64,000 nt of DNA, taken from the NCBI GenBank assembly GCA_021234155.1, contig JAJEKV010000102.1:1174456-1238455 (forward strand), given 5' to 3'. Position numbers and translations under genes: made by a program. The notes below the pieces were generated by a model. The model had not been told where the DNA came from, made no database searches, and saw nothing but the letters and a program-made list of their open reading frames with translations. Numbering within the stretch: position 1 is the first letter of the stretch; every line of letters begins with the position of its first letter. The stretch comes from Isoetes taiwanensis. Lineage: Eukaryota > Streptophyta > Lycopodiopsida > Isoetales > Isoetaceae. Below are positions 22,791 to 34,129 of this stretch, in pieces.

Positions 22791-22929
22791 CTATCTGATT
22801 CACATTTTGATGTCTACGTTATCTAATTCTGTTTATGTAAGCCTTTCACTCTTGAACTTCACAAAGGGATATAGTTAAGTCCAAGGCTTAGCCATTTTCT
22901 TAAGGTGCGGTTATGTACTATGTCCAATT

Positions 22930-23240
22930 TTATTGTCCACATATTTAGCCAAGGTTGGGTTAGCACAGGGGCATTCCATCTCCCCATATCCAGCAAAGAC
23001 TCTCTTGGGTTTACATAACAGGCTTTTCAGATTCGCAGTGAATGTCCAGCCAAATGTGGTGTTCTCACATATCTCATCACCTCTACTTCCAAAGTGTTGG
23101 ACCAGAACATCTTTAAAAATGTTATTAAACTTCTCTGAACAGAAGAGGTATGGAAGCTTTTGTTCTCCGCTTTAATCTTGTGTTTCTGGTGCGCACAGTC
23201 ATCTGCAAATGATGTGAAGCCCAACAAGTACGTCATTTTT
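22930..23240 (-). pseudogene. Antisense fragment of a Penelope-like RT N-terminal region, copy 1
   Basis: In copy 3 the same segment (37459-37782) reads on the minus strand ECPCANPTLAKYVDNKIGHS, directly comparable to KCPCNNPNLSKYIDPSIGHV in the RT at 31918-33993. Here the frame is broken. It represents a diverged member of the same RT family, fragmentary and in opposite orientation to the main gene. Confidence 0.65.
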
Positions 23241-23689
23241 TCCTATTCATTTAGTTGTTTGCATGCAGTAAAACGCATATGAAAAGTATTCCTCGCCTGT
23301 AAGAGCTAAGTGCAGTTTAAATTTCCATTGTCATGTCTTCTGTGAATAACGTAAAAAAATCAGTAAATTTACCATGTCTCAGTCTACTATATCCGCCTTA
23401 CAAACATGTGACAATCAGCTCCATATCCGCCTACTTCTCCATGTGCCATAGAATTGGAAAAGAAGTTATCAGAAATAATGTAATCGGGATGTGCTACAGA
23501 TTCTCCTTCTATGCCATGGATGCCATGGATTCTCCTGCTTGCCTTAGAATAGAGCAAATTTTGCCACTGTAAACTGACGGATTACCATGCATACCGCCGA
23601 AAATGCTTGCCAAAGATCATATGCCAAAGATCATATGCTGTTTAGATAGAGAAGAAACCACTTCCACACATGTTTGACATACTTTATCG

Positions 23690-24214
<525 letters not shown>

Positions 24215-24911
24215 TTAAATTTTTGAAGACCTTAAATTTTGATGCTCAGAATCTGATGGCAGAAGACAAATTTTGAAGTCATGGCAACAGACTGCAGACC
24301 TAGTGCGGCGGCGCACCTCTTAGATTAAGGTAAGCTATCTGATTCACATTTTGATGTCTACGTTATCAAATTCTGTTTATGTAAGCTGTTCAAGCCTTTC
24401 ATACCTCTGGATTTAATAATCAGTTTATACGGTTTCATGCCTAGTGCCATGTTTGTATTATGGTTGCCATGTCTTATTATATGGTTGCCATGTCTTCATC
24501 CCTTCCCTTACCAAACGTTTAGCACTGGTTACTAGTAAATTCACTGGTTACTAGTAAGACTTGAATACTAGTATTATTGTTGTGCCAAAGATCATATGCT
24601 GTTTAGATAGAGAAGGCATAGTTTATCGTGGTACGGGAAACCATTTGCCAAGTATTAAAGTGAATCCAAGTATTAAATCCAAGTATTATATCTAAGATAA
24701 AAGAAGCAATCATAATAAGGCAAATAAAGCCTAGTGCCATGTCTGTATTATGGTTGCCTTATTATATGCCATATTTGTTGTTGTTGATAGTGGTGTCTCT
24801 TATAATGAAGAAGACAACAGACTACAGACACTAGACTGCAGACCCAGTGTGGCGGCGCACCTCTTCCAAAAAGGTTGGTTCTTTCATTCATAATGTTTGT
24901 TTGTTAAACCA

Positions 24912-25268
24912 AAAAAGCCCTTGACAAAGCGTTAACTGAATCAACAATGACCAAAGATATCGAAAGTCCGATGTCAGAGAAAGACAAACCAAATGATGTT
25001 CAGGATATGACTGCCACTGATCCAGAATTTGCCCAGGTGAGTGGTTCTCAAATTGGATCATTTTCTTTTTCTCCTTGTGAAATATTTAATCATGAACTTT
25101 GTATAGGTTTTTGCTCATGAGATGGTGGCTGACATAATGAGCGAATGTCGCATTGAGAGAGGAACAGAACCTCCCAAGATTCCCCTTTGTCGTATTTTAC
25201 GAAATGAAGCCGTGCGTGCAGTGTCAAAATCTGATACTAAAACGAGAGATATGATAATAACAGTATGA
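24912..25268 (+). pseudogene. Two exons of an unrecognised gene, copy 1
   Basis: An exon ending DMTATDPEFAQ at 25036 has a GTGAGT donor. The next begins at 25107 after GTATAG and reads VFAHEMVADIMSECRIERG and PPKIPLCRILRNEAVRAVS before a stop near 25266. Phase is kept across the junction. It may be a captured host fragment or the 3' end of a cassette gene. The family is not recognised. A hairpin module lies just upstream at 24845. Confidence 0.4.
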
Positions 25269-25529
25269 ACACTAATGCAATTATATTTATTATAATAGTA
25301 TGGACAGTATGATGTATGGACATAACATAGTAAGGAGTATGGTGTATTTAGTATAATGGTATAAACAATATACTACTTTCGTGTAGTTGTATTTATTATA
25401 ATATGTAGTCTAGAAGTGCATCTTTTATACCTCAGAACCATTGACAAAATTTAAAAAAAGAAGACACAATCTAATAAACCCTCTAAACCCTTCCCAGAAA
25501 AACCCTCCAAAAATTCGCACTCGAAAATC

Positions 25530-25625
25530 TTCATAGAATCTAGGAGAATCTACATAGAATCTTATATAATCTAGAGGAATCTTGAGATAATCTTTGGGAA
25601 TCTCAAGAATATTTTCAGATAGATA
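25530..25625. repeat. GAATCT satellite, short block (copy 1)
   Basis: AGAATCTAGGAGAATCTACATAGAATCT-type words are seen, followed by a (GATA) run. The same block is at 40075-40170, and a related one at 48145-48245. Confidence 0.75.
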
Positions 25626-25631
25626 GATAGA

Positions 25632-26156
25632 TGGTATTTTAACAATCATAGAAGTCGTAGCTCATGAGGCAATGTACAGCACACTTAGATAGGTCATGTC
25701 CCCACCACTGTACATGGCTAAAGTGAGTCCTTCCCCCACCAACTTTACAACAAAAATAGAAGGGTTTTTATCGTCCATGCATGACCACCTTCTCAATGAG
25801 GGCGAACCCATCGTGCAAAAGTAGCTCTTTGAAGATGAAGATTCTAGATGATTTCATTATCGAATTTATAGAAAATGGATTAATTCGTGAAAAGCTTATA
25901 TGGCGACATGATAAGGCCATATATTTTATAAGATCCCAATTTCAAGCTTTCAATGGGTCTGCCTATTCCAGATTTTACATGGAATACGAGAGAAAAATTT
26001 ACGCAGAATAATTTACTGCACAAAATATGCACATGATCGTGTGAAAGCCGCCATTTGGAACACCGAAAAGTGAAGGCGACAGTTCTTTCTTGGCCTTCTC
26101 GGCGTCGGCATCGGCATCAACTTTCACTTCTTCCTTTTTTTTAACGAGGGCTGCCA

Positions 26157-26184
<28 letters not shown>
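25632..26184. repeat. Dispersed about 520-bp repeat ending in poly-T
   Basis: The segment from GGTATTTTAACAATCATAGA to AACGAGGGCTGCCAC and a poly-T run (26157-26182) is found four times: here, 40180-40742, 47370-47897, and 48253 to about 52090 (interrupted by two insertions). On the minus strand it includes a short open stretch KKKEEVKVDADADAEKAKK, conserved in several copies, so it may derive from a gene exon. No terminal repeats are seen. Confidence 0.7.
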
Positions 26185-26189
<5 letters not shown>

Positions 26190-26743
26190 TACTTTATGAA
26201 GTTGCATTTGCTGTTTATGTGGCCATGTATATGCCATATGTACACTTCTCTTGATGAAATGGCATGCACTAGCAGTGTTACAAAGCAACTTATGATGTTC
26301 ATATGTGGGCCTAAATTTGATGGCGAAAGAATTTACATGATATTTGAGTTCATAATAACATATGGTATATTTTTGCTGGAACATATTTTGCTAATTTGTC
26401 TTTAGCTACAGATACCTTTGGGATATTGTTTACCTTGGTCGTTTATTGGTGTAAACCCTAAAAAATCCGGATGCTTGCTTTTTCCAACCAACTCTTCATG
26501 AACGATGACGGCTTTTCAGCAATGTATACCTGGCAGGAGATTCAAGATCGATCCCGAACCATTGATATGAGGTACGGCCATATGCTTACACAAATTAGGT
26601 TTTCAGGGATGTATAAACGGCCCCGTGCATGACCTAATACAATGAGAGATAAAACCCTATTTTCGGCAGTATATTATGATGCACAGAGCCAGATATATGA
26701 TCATTTAGATGCTTGCATAGTTCTGCGCCATTTTTATGTCTTA

Positions 26744-27100
26744 ATGGGAAGGAAAAAAGGTGATCTAAATATGGCCACAAGGAAGAGAATCGCTGATGCC
26801 ACTGCGAAAAATTCCAGCAAGAAGAAGATATTTGAATATCATAGGAGAGTTGCCACATCTGGGCCCAAGAATTGTGAAAAGAATGACAAATGCAATGCTG
26901 GTGAGGATAATTGTGCACAAGACGTTAGCAGGACTGGAGCTGATGGCTGCAATGGCATGGAAACTTCTAGTAAGAATATACAAGCAGTGGCAGCTCCGTT
27001 GGATAATCAAGGCCTACAAGATTATGGTGAAAATGAACAGCTCAACAAGCATAATGGCATAACTGATGGCAGTTTGGCAAACACAAATAGCTCTTCTCAG
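26744..27100 (+). CDS. Exon 1: basic N-terminal region (MGRKKGDLNMATRKR)
   Basis: The start at 26744 is favoured because copies 2 (34718) and the diverged paralogue (45634) share MGRKKGDLNMATRKR from this methionine. Copy 2 has an extra 21 bases with a stop just before it, excluding an upstream start. The 119 codons are Lys-rich at first and then Asn/Asp/Gly-rich, probably unstructured. A GT donor follows directly. It resembles no domain I know; the basic start would suit nuclear targeting or nucleic-acid binding. Confidence 0.6.
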
Positions 27101-30100
27101 GTCTGATTATTGTCTATTATTTATGCTTTTGGTAGATGAATGAATGACATGCATAGAACAAGTCTTTATGATGATCTAGATCTGCCTATATTCTTAATAA
27201 CCACAATAGATGGTTGATTTACTATGCTTGGGTTGTATTTTGCTAACTATAAGCTATATGTGGCTAGTTAGTGTAGTAATTGTGCAAATTTAATTGTATA
27301 TTAGTAAATTATTACTTGTTTTTCATTTCTGCATTTATCTGGCTGTGTTGTTGGGAAATGACCATGCTGAATTATTGCTATTGTTTGCTGCTTATTTTTC
27401 TTACCTTGTCCCTAAATTGTGTTATGATATACACCTAGCTCCTATGTGATGCACCAGCTTTTCTTATACATAACTTTATTTTTCTCCCTGAATGGAGAGT
27501 ATACATGTGGGGTATTACCTTATAAGTTCACTTATAGGCTGTCTCTGGGCTCTGTGGTTGATCTTTGTTATAAGCCTATTGTTTGAAAAAGCATTATCGG
27601 TTGTAGCTGCTTAAACATGACCCATTTCTATGAGGGTGTTACTGCTATATTACAATGGCTTATACTGTGGCTTCTTAACAGGGTAATGACTCCAAATGGT
27701 AGAAATCTAAGTTTTGCATGCTATTGCTGCGTACCAGCCACTTGGCTGACCTGATCTGCTATTAATTTACTGATAGTTCTGTGTCACAATTAATAAATAT
27801 GGGGATACTAATCTGCATGATTGATGCATGTATAAATGTTACTGTGCATAAATGCTTTCTTAAATGCTGAAGCTAGGTTACATAGGTCTTTCACTTGTAT
27901 TCAAGCATGTAGATAATTTTTAACTATGTTGAGCTGCATTTATGCGATATTGGTTATTGTTATTGCTTTCTAAGGATGATTGAGCACTATTATGACATTT
28001 AGATTGCTAGCCCTATCCTAGATTGTGTGGCTGGCTGTATATTAATGGGCTGCTGTTAGTGGCTACTGATTAACCATTTTGCTTGGGAATTTAAGGCTGA
28101 ACCCAAACTCGTGCTGATCTGTAAGAATTTCCATTATGGTTTTAATGCTTTGACACTCAGAATGTAAGTCTTTTGGCTATGAATTGTACATATATAGCCT
28201 GGATTTTGCCTGCTATTGTGTTTTTGAGAACAATTGAGGTGAAGGGCGTTAAGCTCGCTTTGGCCACAAACATGAAGAGGCATAAACTTCACATGGCGGG
28301 GTCGGACATCTGCATCAGATGCATGGCAAATAGGGAAGATGAAAATCATTTATTCAGGACATGCATCTGGGCTGAGTGGATTCTGGAGCTGGCCTCCGAA
28401 TACCTGGGATATGATCTATCCTCTCTCGGCTATCTGGATTTCTTCCTTCCGAACAACCCAACCGACTGGAGGATTTATATCCTCCTTTGGAGGATCTGGA
28501 AGGGGAGAAATGAATTTGTGTTTAACTATGATATCATCCACCCGGAGGGAGTAATTAGACAAATTAAATATGATGTTGACTGGATTCTCGAAGGATTATC
28601 AAACTAATGGGTCTTTTATTTACGAGTAAAATGTTTATCTTGATGAGAAGAATCAAATGGAAGAAGATCAGCCGAGGCAAACAAAGAATGGACGGAGTTT
28701 TCGATCACCAAATGTTCTCGGGCACGAAGAACCTTGTACATGCGATTGCTGTTGTGATCAGAACATGGATATCAGGAGAGCTTCAATATGCAGAGCCAAA
28801 GATGCTAAAGGAAGATATAATATGGCGAAAGCGGAGTCTTGCGGATGCGTATTCTGTACCCTGAGCATCTCTGTTAAGGGGAAAGGGAGGAAGATCACTA
28901 ATTGGAATCTCAGATCCTGTTACTAAAAAAGGAAATTAGTATCCGATGGATCAGTCAGAAATATCTCACCCTGAACTTTTAATAGACATATTTCTATCTA
29001 ATTTTGTTATAAGTACTACAATTTTTGTATCATATAATAGCTAGGAGGTGTCCTCACCCTCCTATCTATTCTCGGGTTAAACTTCCCTGTAAAAAGTTCT
29101 TTTTCTGTACCTTTATACTTCTTTTAATATAAATATACCGACTTCAATCAAAAAAAAAAGAAGGGCGTTAAGCTCAAGAAACCTTTAGTTTACCTGCTAG
29201 TAGCTTAGGCTTTTACCCTGATTAAGGCTAACTGTCCTCTGGTTCTACTGCAGGTAACGGTTTCTTGCTCCTTGCTTTGTTTTCATGTAAGGGACTGGAT
29301 GATTATGATGGAACTTTCCAAGAATAATACTTCATTACTTATGTCATGATACTCTGTTTTGTAAAATATCTCTTGATCATTGTCAAAGAAGGTATATTTT
29401 ATCTTTCATCTGTTTTCATATGTTTTATAGTTTACTCACTTTGTGAGTACCCTGATGTATTGTGATTAAGCGTAAACTCGATGTGGTCTTCTAGATCATT
29501 GATTTTATTGCAATAAGGAATGAGTATTTGTCTACTTTGTGATATGTTACATGACTTTATGTTGTAAATCTTGTTTCTAGTAACCATATCTTGGCTTTTG
29601 GACATATTCACCTTATTGTCCAAAAGGCTGCTAATTGTACCTTAATACGTTCTTGACAAGGATGTAAAAAGGTAGAAGACAAGGTTTTTTTTCCTACTTC
29701 AGTTCAATGGTTTTACCATTGACCTTGTATATGGTTATTGCTTTTAGGTGAATTTATATGATTATCACTAACTATTGTCTAAAATATAGGTGGGAAAAAC
29801 TATTGATGTGAATGACAATAACAACATGTGGATCAGGGAGCTTATCCTGCTGAAATACAATGAACATGTGAGTGTAAGTCCCAATTTTGCTGTACAAAAT
29901 ATTATCGGCTGTATCAAGAACAAAGAGATCCACTCATTCATCCTGTTCAAAGAAATCAACCTACTTGATAAGAAGATGTCACCTATATCTTTTCTTGGAT
30001 TTAGCCGCTGGTTCAAGGTATTTCAAAAGTTGAAATTGTGCAATTTTGAGTACAACAAATGCAAAACTATTATTGATGCTGTATACAAGGATATCAGCAG

Positions 30101-33100
30101 TATATTGTATGAAAAAACATGTCTGGAAGATGACATAGCAAAAAAATTTGTGATTGGCTTGACTGCACTTGAGGCTGCCAATGATATTGTCTCCTCCTTT
30201 GGTCTTTGGTCTTTGAAACTCCCGGGCTCAGATCGATGATGATAACAACTGCCTATTCTCGGAGAAAGACCTTCTTGATGATGTAGATTTCTCTCAAGCT
30301 GATGCTGATTTGGGTGACCGAATTGGAAACATTGATCTGCCTAATAATGATGATGTTCATAATCTTACTCTTGCCAATTCCTCATGCTTTCCAATTATTA
30401 TTGAGCAAACAATTGAAGCTTATGCTGCTGTATATGATCATGGTATTTGGAAGAGCCAAAATTTTGGTGCGCTAGCCCCCATTGATGCTGATGTTCTTAT
30501 TGCACTAGCTGGCATTTCTAAGGATGAAATTAAACAAGCTAGACTTGCTGCCCACAAACTAGAAAAGGGATGTGGAAAATTGGAGGTATCACTTCCTTTC
30601 AAAATGGATTTCTTCGAACAAAAATGCATTAGAAACACAGATGTTCGGATTTATCAAAAAGGGCATATGGCCTTTCCTAATCTTGACAGGGATGATTTTT
30701 ATTTGAAGCGTATGTGGAGAGCACATTGTCCATATTTCAGTTGCAAGTGTGACAAGAGGAAGTTTTCTACTAGTAAAGAAGATGATATTTGCAGATGTGG
30801 CGTAATATGGCTTGATCATGGTATTTGGTTTATCATCAACCATATGGAGGATTTATTTCCTGGTTCTACCCCTCTGTCTAAGATGGTCTCTATTACCAAA
30901 ATTCTGAACAAAACTATCAAAGATGCTGTTATCGCATTCATATCATACTTAGAAGTAAGAAAATGTTTGATTGAGATGACATTGATGTATGCTGAGTTCC
31001 CTGACAGAAATCTTAAGCTGCAATTTGGTAACAATAAAATGGCTGATATAGCTGAGAAGATGATTAAACCAGTGGACGTTTTGAAAAATCAGACTCCTAA
31101 GAACAGAGCTTATGTGGCTGACAAGCAGGGGTTGAATAGCAGCAAGTATTCAAGTACATCTTCTTGTGTAACTCCCAAAATGCCCCCTAGAGTTACAGAA
31201 GATCCGAAATCTGTTCATACTCATAGTAGTTTGCAGCAGAACATCAGCATAAAAAATTGTGAGCAATTGTTGTGTTCCAATAACAATCTGGACGAATATT
31301 CTGTCACCAAAGGGGGTAATAGGATTGTCAACTTGAATGACAATGAGATTACCCAGCCTGATTTTGCAGTTGAAGTAGTCCCTGATTCACAATGAGTTTT
31401 AATACATTGGCATTGATCTTTTATGATGCAATGCTAAACTGAGCCTCATTAATGGATTATGAGTTCATTACCTCTAAGTACCAGTTACCTTTCTATCTGT
31501 TTACATGCGGCATTATAATGATACAAGTTTAATTCAGTCTCTCAAGAGAGTTTGATTATTTACTTGTGTATATACCAAATGGCAATTTTTGGTTCCCACC
31601 AAGGAGTTTTTTACTAGTTTTGTACTTGGTGGATGTAGCACATAATGTGCAAAAGCTAAAAACATGAAAATATTGCCATTTGGCTGCTATTTTGCTTACG
31701 ATATCAATAAACATTATTGTTTTGGTATTTCCTTATTAATCTGAAAATGATGCCATAGGGCTGTTGTATTGGGGCTTAATATCAATAATCCCATTATGGA
31801 TATATACCTAATTGCATTTGAATTTATAAATTGTCATTGTTCCGCAATAAAAGTCCAGTCTGATTATATAAGTTATGATGTTATACATTTCGTAACTAAC
31901 ACTTGCATTACATGTAGGATAAAATCAGAACCACAACTATTATCAAGGACTGCAACAGGATGAATCATTTACTCACTACTGGTAGGTTGAAAGATCTCCA
32001 TATCATTCACCTCACATTTTTCTCTAAGAGCATGGAAAGATTGAATGTTAGAAGGATATTCCATTTAGTGTTGTTTGAAGCTCTCCAGGACAGAGGTGCA
32101 GAACTGGTTGACAATACAATATTTGCCTGGAAATACATAGATCAAATAAAAGACAAGGTCTATAAACCATTTAAGGTATTTGCTGAATGTTCAGCCAATA
32201 AATGCCCATGTAACAACCCGAATCTGTCCAAATACATTGATCCATCTATTGGACATGTCAGAACCACCAATCTTGATATTATCCATTCCACTAAACTCAG
32301 AAAAGCTTTTGCTCTTGGACTTAATCATATTCCTGACCACAGCTTTAATGTCCAAGACTTCTTAACGGATTTCTCTTTGGCTTGCCAACAATTCTTTATG
32401 ATCCACAAGTTTAGTTTGCTTGATCTTACAGATGATGATATTCAGAATATTAGCAACATGCTAATTCAATTAGCCCATATGGAAATTGTTGAACTCAAAC
32501 AATCCTTGCTCCCAAAGAGATTTCTATGGAATGATCTTGAGGTCAAGAGAAATATTGATTGGTTGAATAGAAATTTGTATATTGCAGGGATTGATAAGGC
32601 TGCCAATAATGCAATTTTTATTTGTCAAAAGCATGTAGCTGATATGGCAAAAAACAGACTGAGTAGTGCAGATTTTGAAGTGTGCAATATGTCTCCGAAA
32701 GTCACCATGGAAAAATGTATTAATGAAATTGCTACACTCATTTGGGATATGCCGATCCACCACTGCAAGCTACCTTACCTAATGGCCACTTTTAAAGCCC
32801 ATAAGATGGAGTATAGATGGCTTACAAATGCGCATGATACAGTCTTCTCTGAAATTGCTGATATTGTCACAGCTGTGCTAAATGCATTGATTGAACAATG
32901 GCCAAATGTTTGTTTTGCACAAACCGCCAAGCTTAGATTCTGGAATCAGAAAATGATTAATGCATGCTGGATCATTAATTCACTATTTGATAAAGTGCTA
33001 AATTTGCCTGGAAAAATACATGAAGTGTTTACTGCAGACATCACAAAATGCTACGAGAATATCCCTATTTTTGGTGAGGAGGGTATCATTGAAATCATCG

Positions 33101-33993
33101 ATGAAATTGCTGAACTTGTATGGGAGCATATGATGATTCATCAACATGTTTTTGACTTAATTATCAAAGTAAAAACTGATAATGTCATGGCTAAATGGGT
33201 CAGATCACACAAGGACAAGGAATATGTCAGTTGGTATTTTGTTTCAATACAACATTTTAAGGAAATGAATAAATGGTTGTTAAGCCACTGCATTTTGCAA
33301 ATGGGGCAAAATACTTGGAGACAGAAAAGGGGTATCCCAATGGGATTCTCCAGTAGCCCGGCATGGTGTAACCTATACCTTGCTTGGTACGAATTGAAAT
33401 TTATACTGAAGCTTGCACATGTTGGCAGACTGAAGGATGTCTACAGATTCCAATATGCTTCAAGATTTATTGATGATCTTAATATTATTAATGGTGGAGA
33501 CCTCAGGGAATTCTTTGATGCAAACTCGGATATTAGTATCTATAATCTTGAGCATCTTGGTATCAAAGATGAAACTTCATATAAAATGGACATTAACTGT
33601 GATAGACCCATTGGGGTTAAATGTGACTTTTTGAATATCACAATTGAAGTGCTGGACGTGAACAGAGGACTCTTTGAAATCAGTAGATTCGATAAAAGAA
33701 CAAAGCTTCCATTTGGTGTAAACAAGTTTATATGGGCTTGCAGTTGTAGACCATACAGGCAAGCGTCAAAGGTAATTCTCTCTCAAATTCTGCCATATAT
33801 GTATGCGCATTCAAATGCTTTAAATGCAGCAGCTGATATTAATGGGCTGATTGAGGCTTTTTGCTCAAATGGCTTTTCTAGAAAGCATATGATAAATAAT
33901 GTGCTTAATACTTTGCAGAAGGAGTCATATCCAGGAATTCTGTATAACAAAGGGGATATGATCAGACATCTTAATTTGTTGCTCACTGATTGA
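26744..33993 (+). CDS. Intron-containing gene with Penelope-like reverse transcriptase, copy 1 (whole gene model)
   Basis: The proposed exons are 26744-27100, 29790 to about 31375, and 31918-33993. Exon 1 ends CAG|GTCTGA and exon 2 begins TATAG|GTGGG; both are phase 0. Exon 3 begins after ATGTAG at 31918. The exon 2 end is not certain: a GAA|GTAGTC donor near 31374 would join in frame, otherwise exon 2 stops at 31395 as a separate ORF. The first intron (2.7 kb) carries a LINE. A frame break at about 30205-30240 is absent from copy 3 and lies in a CTG-type error patch. Exon 1 is small and basic, exon 2 has a Cys cluster, and exon 3 is the RT. Intron retention is known for Penelope-like elements. 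That this is a mobile element rather than a domesticated gene family is inferred. Confidence 0.6.
28241..29175 (+). mobile_element. 5'-truncated LINE (L1-type) with target-site duplication
   Basis: GAAGGGCGTTAAGCTC occurs at 28241-28256 and 29160-29175, flanking 903 bases that are missing from copies 2 and 3; both of those carry a single GAAGGGCGTTAAGCTC. The insert ends in an A run (29150-29159). Its 5' part encodes a zf-RVT-like end of LINE ORF2: HKLHMAGSDICIRCMANRED, NHLFRTCIWAEWILE, and then LLWRIWKGRNEFVF, to a stop at 28605. The rest is 3' UTR. Seen directly: duplication, tail, empty sites. It inserted after the segmental duplication, or was lost nowhere else. Confidence 0.95.
29238..29262 (+). 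promoter_or_regulatory. Candidate recursive splice site in intron 1, copy 1
   Basis: TTCTACTGCAG|GTAACGG puts a good 3' splice site (pyrimidine-rich, CAG) directly against a 5' splice site with no exon between. It is kept in copies 2 (36307|36308) and 3 (42898|42899). In the diverged paralogue it lies at 46917|46918, where most of the surrounding intron differs. Confidence 0.5.
29790..31395 (+). CDS. Exon 2: middle region with Cys cluster, copy 1
   Basis: The coding starts VGKTIDVNDNNN. It includes ISFLGFSRWFKVFQKLKLCN, then an acidic linker, and a zinc-finger-like cluster CPYFSCKCDKRKF...DICRCG near 30728-30800, followed by LDHGIWFIINHMEDLFPG. The tail is Ser/Asn-rich. Copy 1 is out of frame between about 30205 and 30240 compared with copy 3, which reads through. 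The cysteine pattern suggests metal binding; no named family is recognised. Confidence 0.6.
31918..33993 (+). CDS. Penelope-like reverse transcriptase exon (complete RT, no endonuclease seen)
   Basis: About 691 residues are open from the acceptor at 31916-31917. Using the methionine at 31960 as residue 1, an N-terminal cluster KCPCNNPNLSKYIDPSIGHV lies at 81-100 and a fingers motif LPYLMATFKAHKMEYRWLT near 271-289. Motif A is VFTADITKCYENIPI (catalytic Asp near 360), motif B RQKRGIPMGFSSSPAW (454-469) and motif C SRFIDDLNII (501-510). A C-terminal block FDKRTKLPFGVNKF follows near 577. The pattern matches the RT family of Penelope-like/terminon type known mainly from animals (HGHIVTGDL, LPKxYxxPKxHK, GIPMG, YIDD, YDKRDDF). 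No GIY-YIG endonuclease is visible. All catalytic Asp residues are present, so the RT could be active. Confidence 0.85.
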   Translation, partial: DKIRTTTIIKDCNRMNHLLTTGRLKDLHIIHLTFFSKSMERLNVRRIFHLVLFEALQDRGAELVDNTIFAWKYIDQIKDKVYKPFKVFAECSANKCPCNNPNLSKYIDPSIGHVRTTNLDIIHSTKLRKAFALGLNHIPDHSFNVQDFLTDFSLACQQFFMIHKFSLLDLTDDDIQNISNMLIQLAHMEIVELKQSLLPKRFLWNDLEVKRNIDWLNRNLYIAGIDKAANNAIFICQKHVADMAKNRLSSADFEVCNMSPKVTMEKCINEIATLIWDMPIHHCKLPYLMATFKAHKMEYRWLTNAHDTVFSEIADIVTAVLNALIEQWPNVCFAQTAKLRFWNQKMINACWIINSLFDKVLNLPGKIHEVFTADITKCYENIPIFGEEGIIEIIDEIAELVWEHMMIHQHVFDLIIKVKTDNVMAKWVRSHKDKEYVSWYFVSIQHFKEMNKWLLSHCILQMGQNTWRQKRGIPMGFSSSPAWCNLYLAWYELKFILKLAHVGRLKDVYRFQYASRFIDDLNIINGGDLREFFDANSDISIYNLEHLGIKDETSYKMDINCDRPIGVKCDFLNITIEVLDVNRGLFEISRFDKRTKLPFGVNKFIWACSCRPYRQASKVILSQILPYMYAHSNALNAAADINGLIEAFCSNGFSRKHMINNVLNTLQKESYPGILYNKGDMIRHLNLLLTD

Positions 33994-34021
33994 GAGTAGG
34001 TAACTATATGAACATAGGTGG

Positions 34022-34050
34022 GTAGGGCCCTTGTAGCAACAAGGCCCTAC
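34022..34050 (+). other. Hairpin just downstream of the RT stop
   Basis: GTAGGGCCCTTGT and ACAAGGCCCTAC are inverted around AGCA, giving a 12-bp stem with one bulged base, starting 29 bases after the RT stop codon. It lies in the 3' UTR or element end, 80 bases before copy 2 begins. Confidence 0.6.
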
Positions 34051-34129
34051 TCCCCTTGTTGCTATTTGCAGACTATAATATACCCTGCATACTTTAAGGG
34101 CCCCCTATCTACGGAAGGAGGTAGGCTTT

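Noticed and set aside
29432-29623. 63-codon ORF (MDNKVNMSKSQDMV...) conserved three times (also 36486 and 43077)
   Set aside because: Conservation follows from recent duplication of the whole segment; synonymous and non-synonymous differences are too few to judge, and it lies in an intron on the opposite strand.
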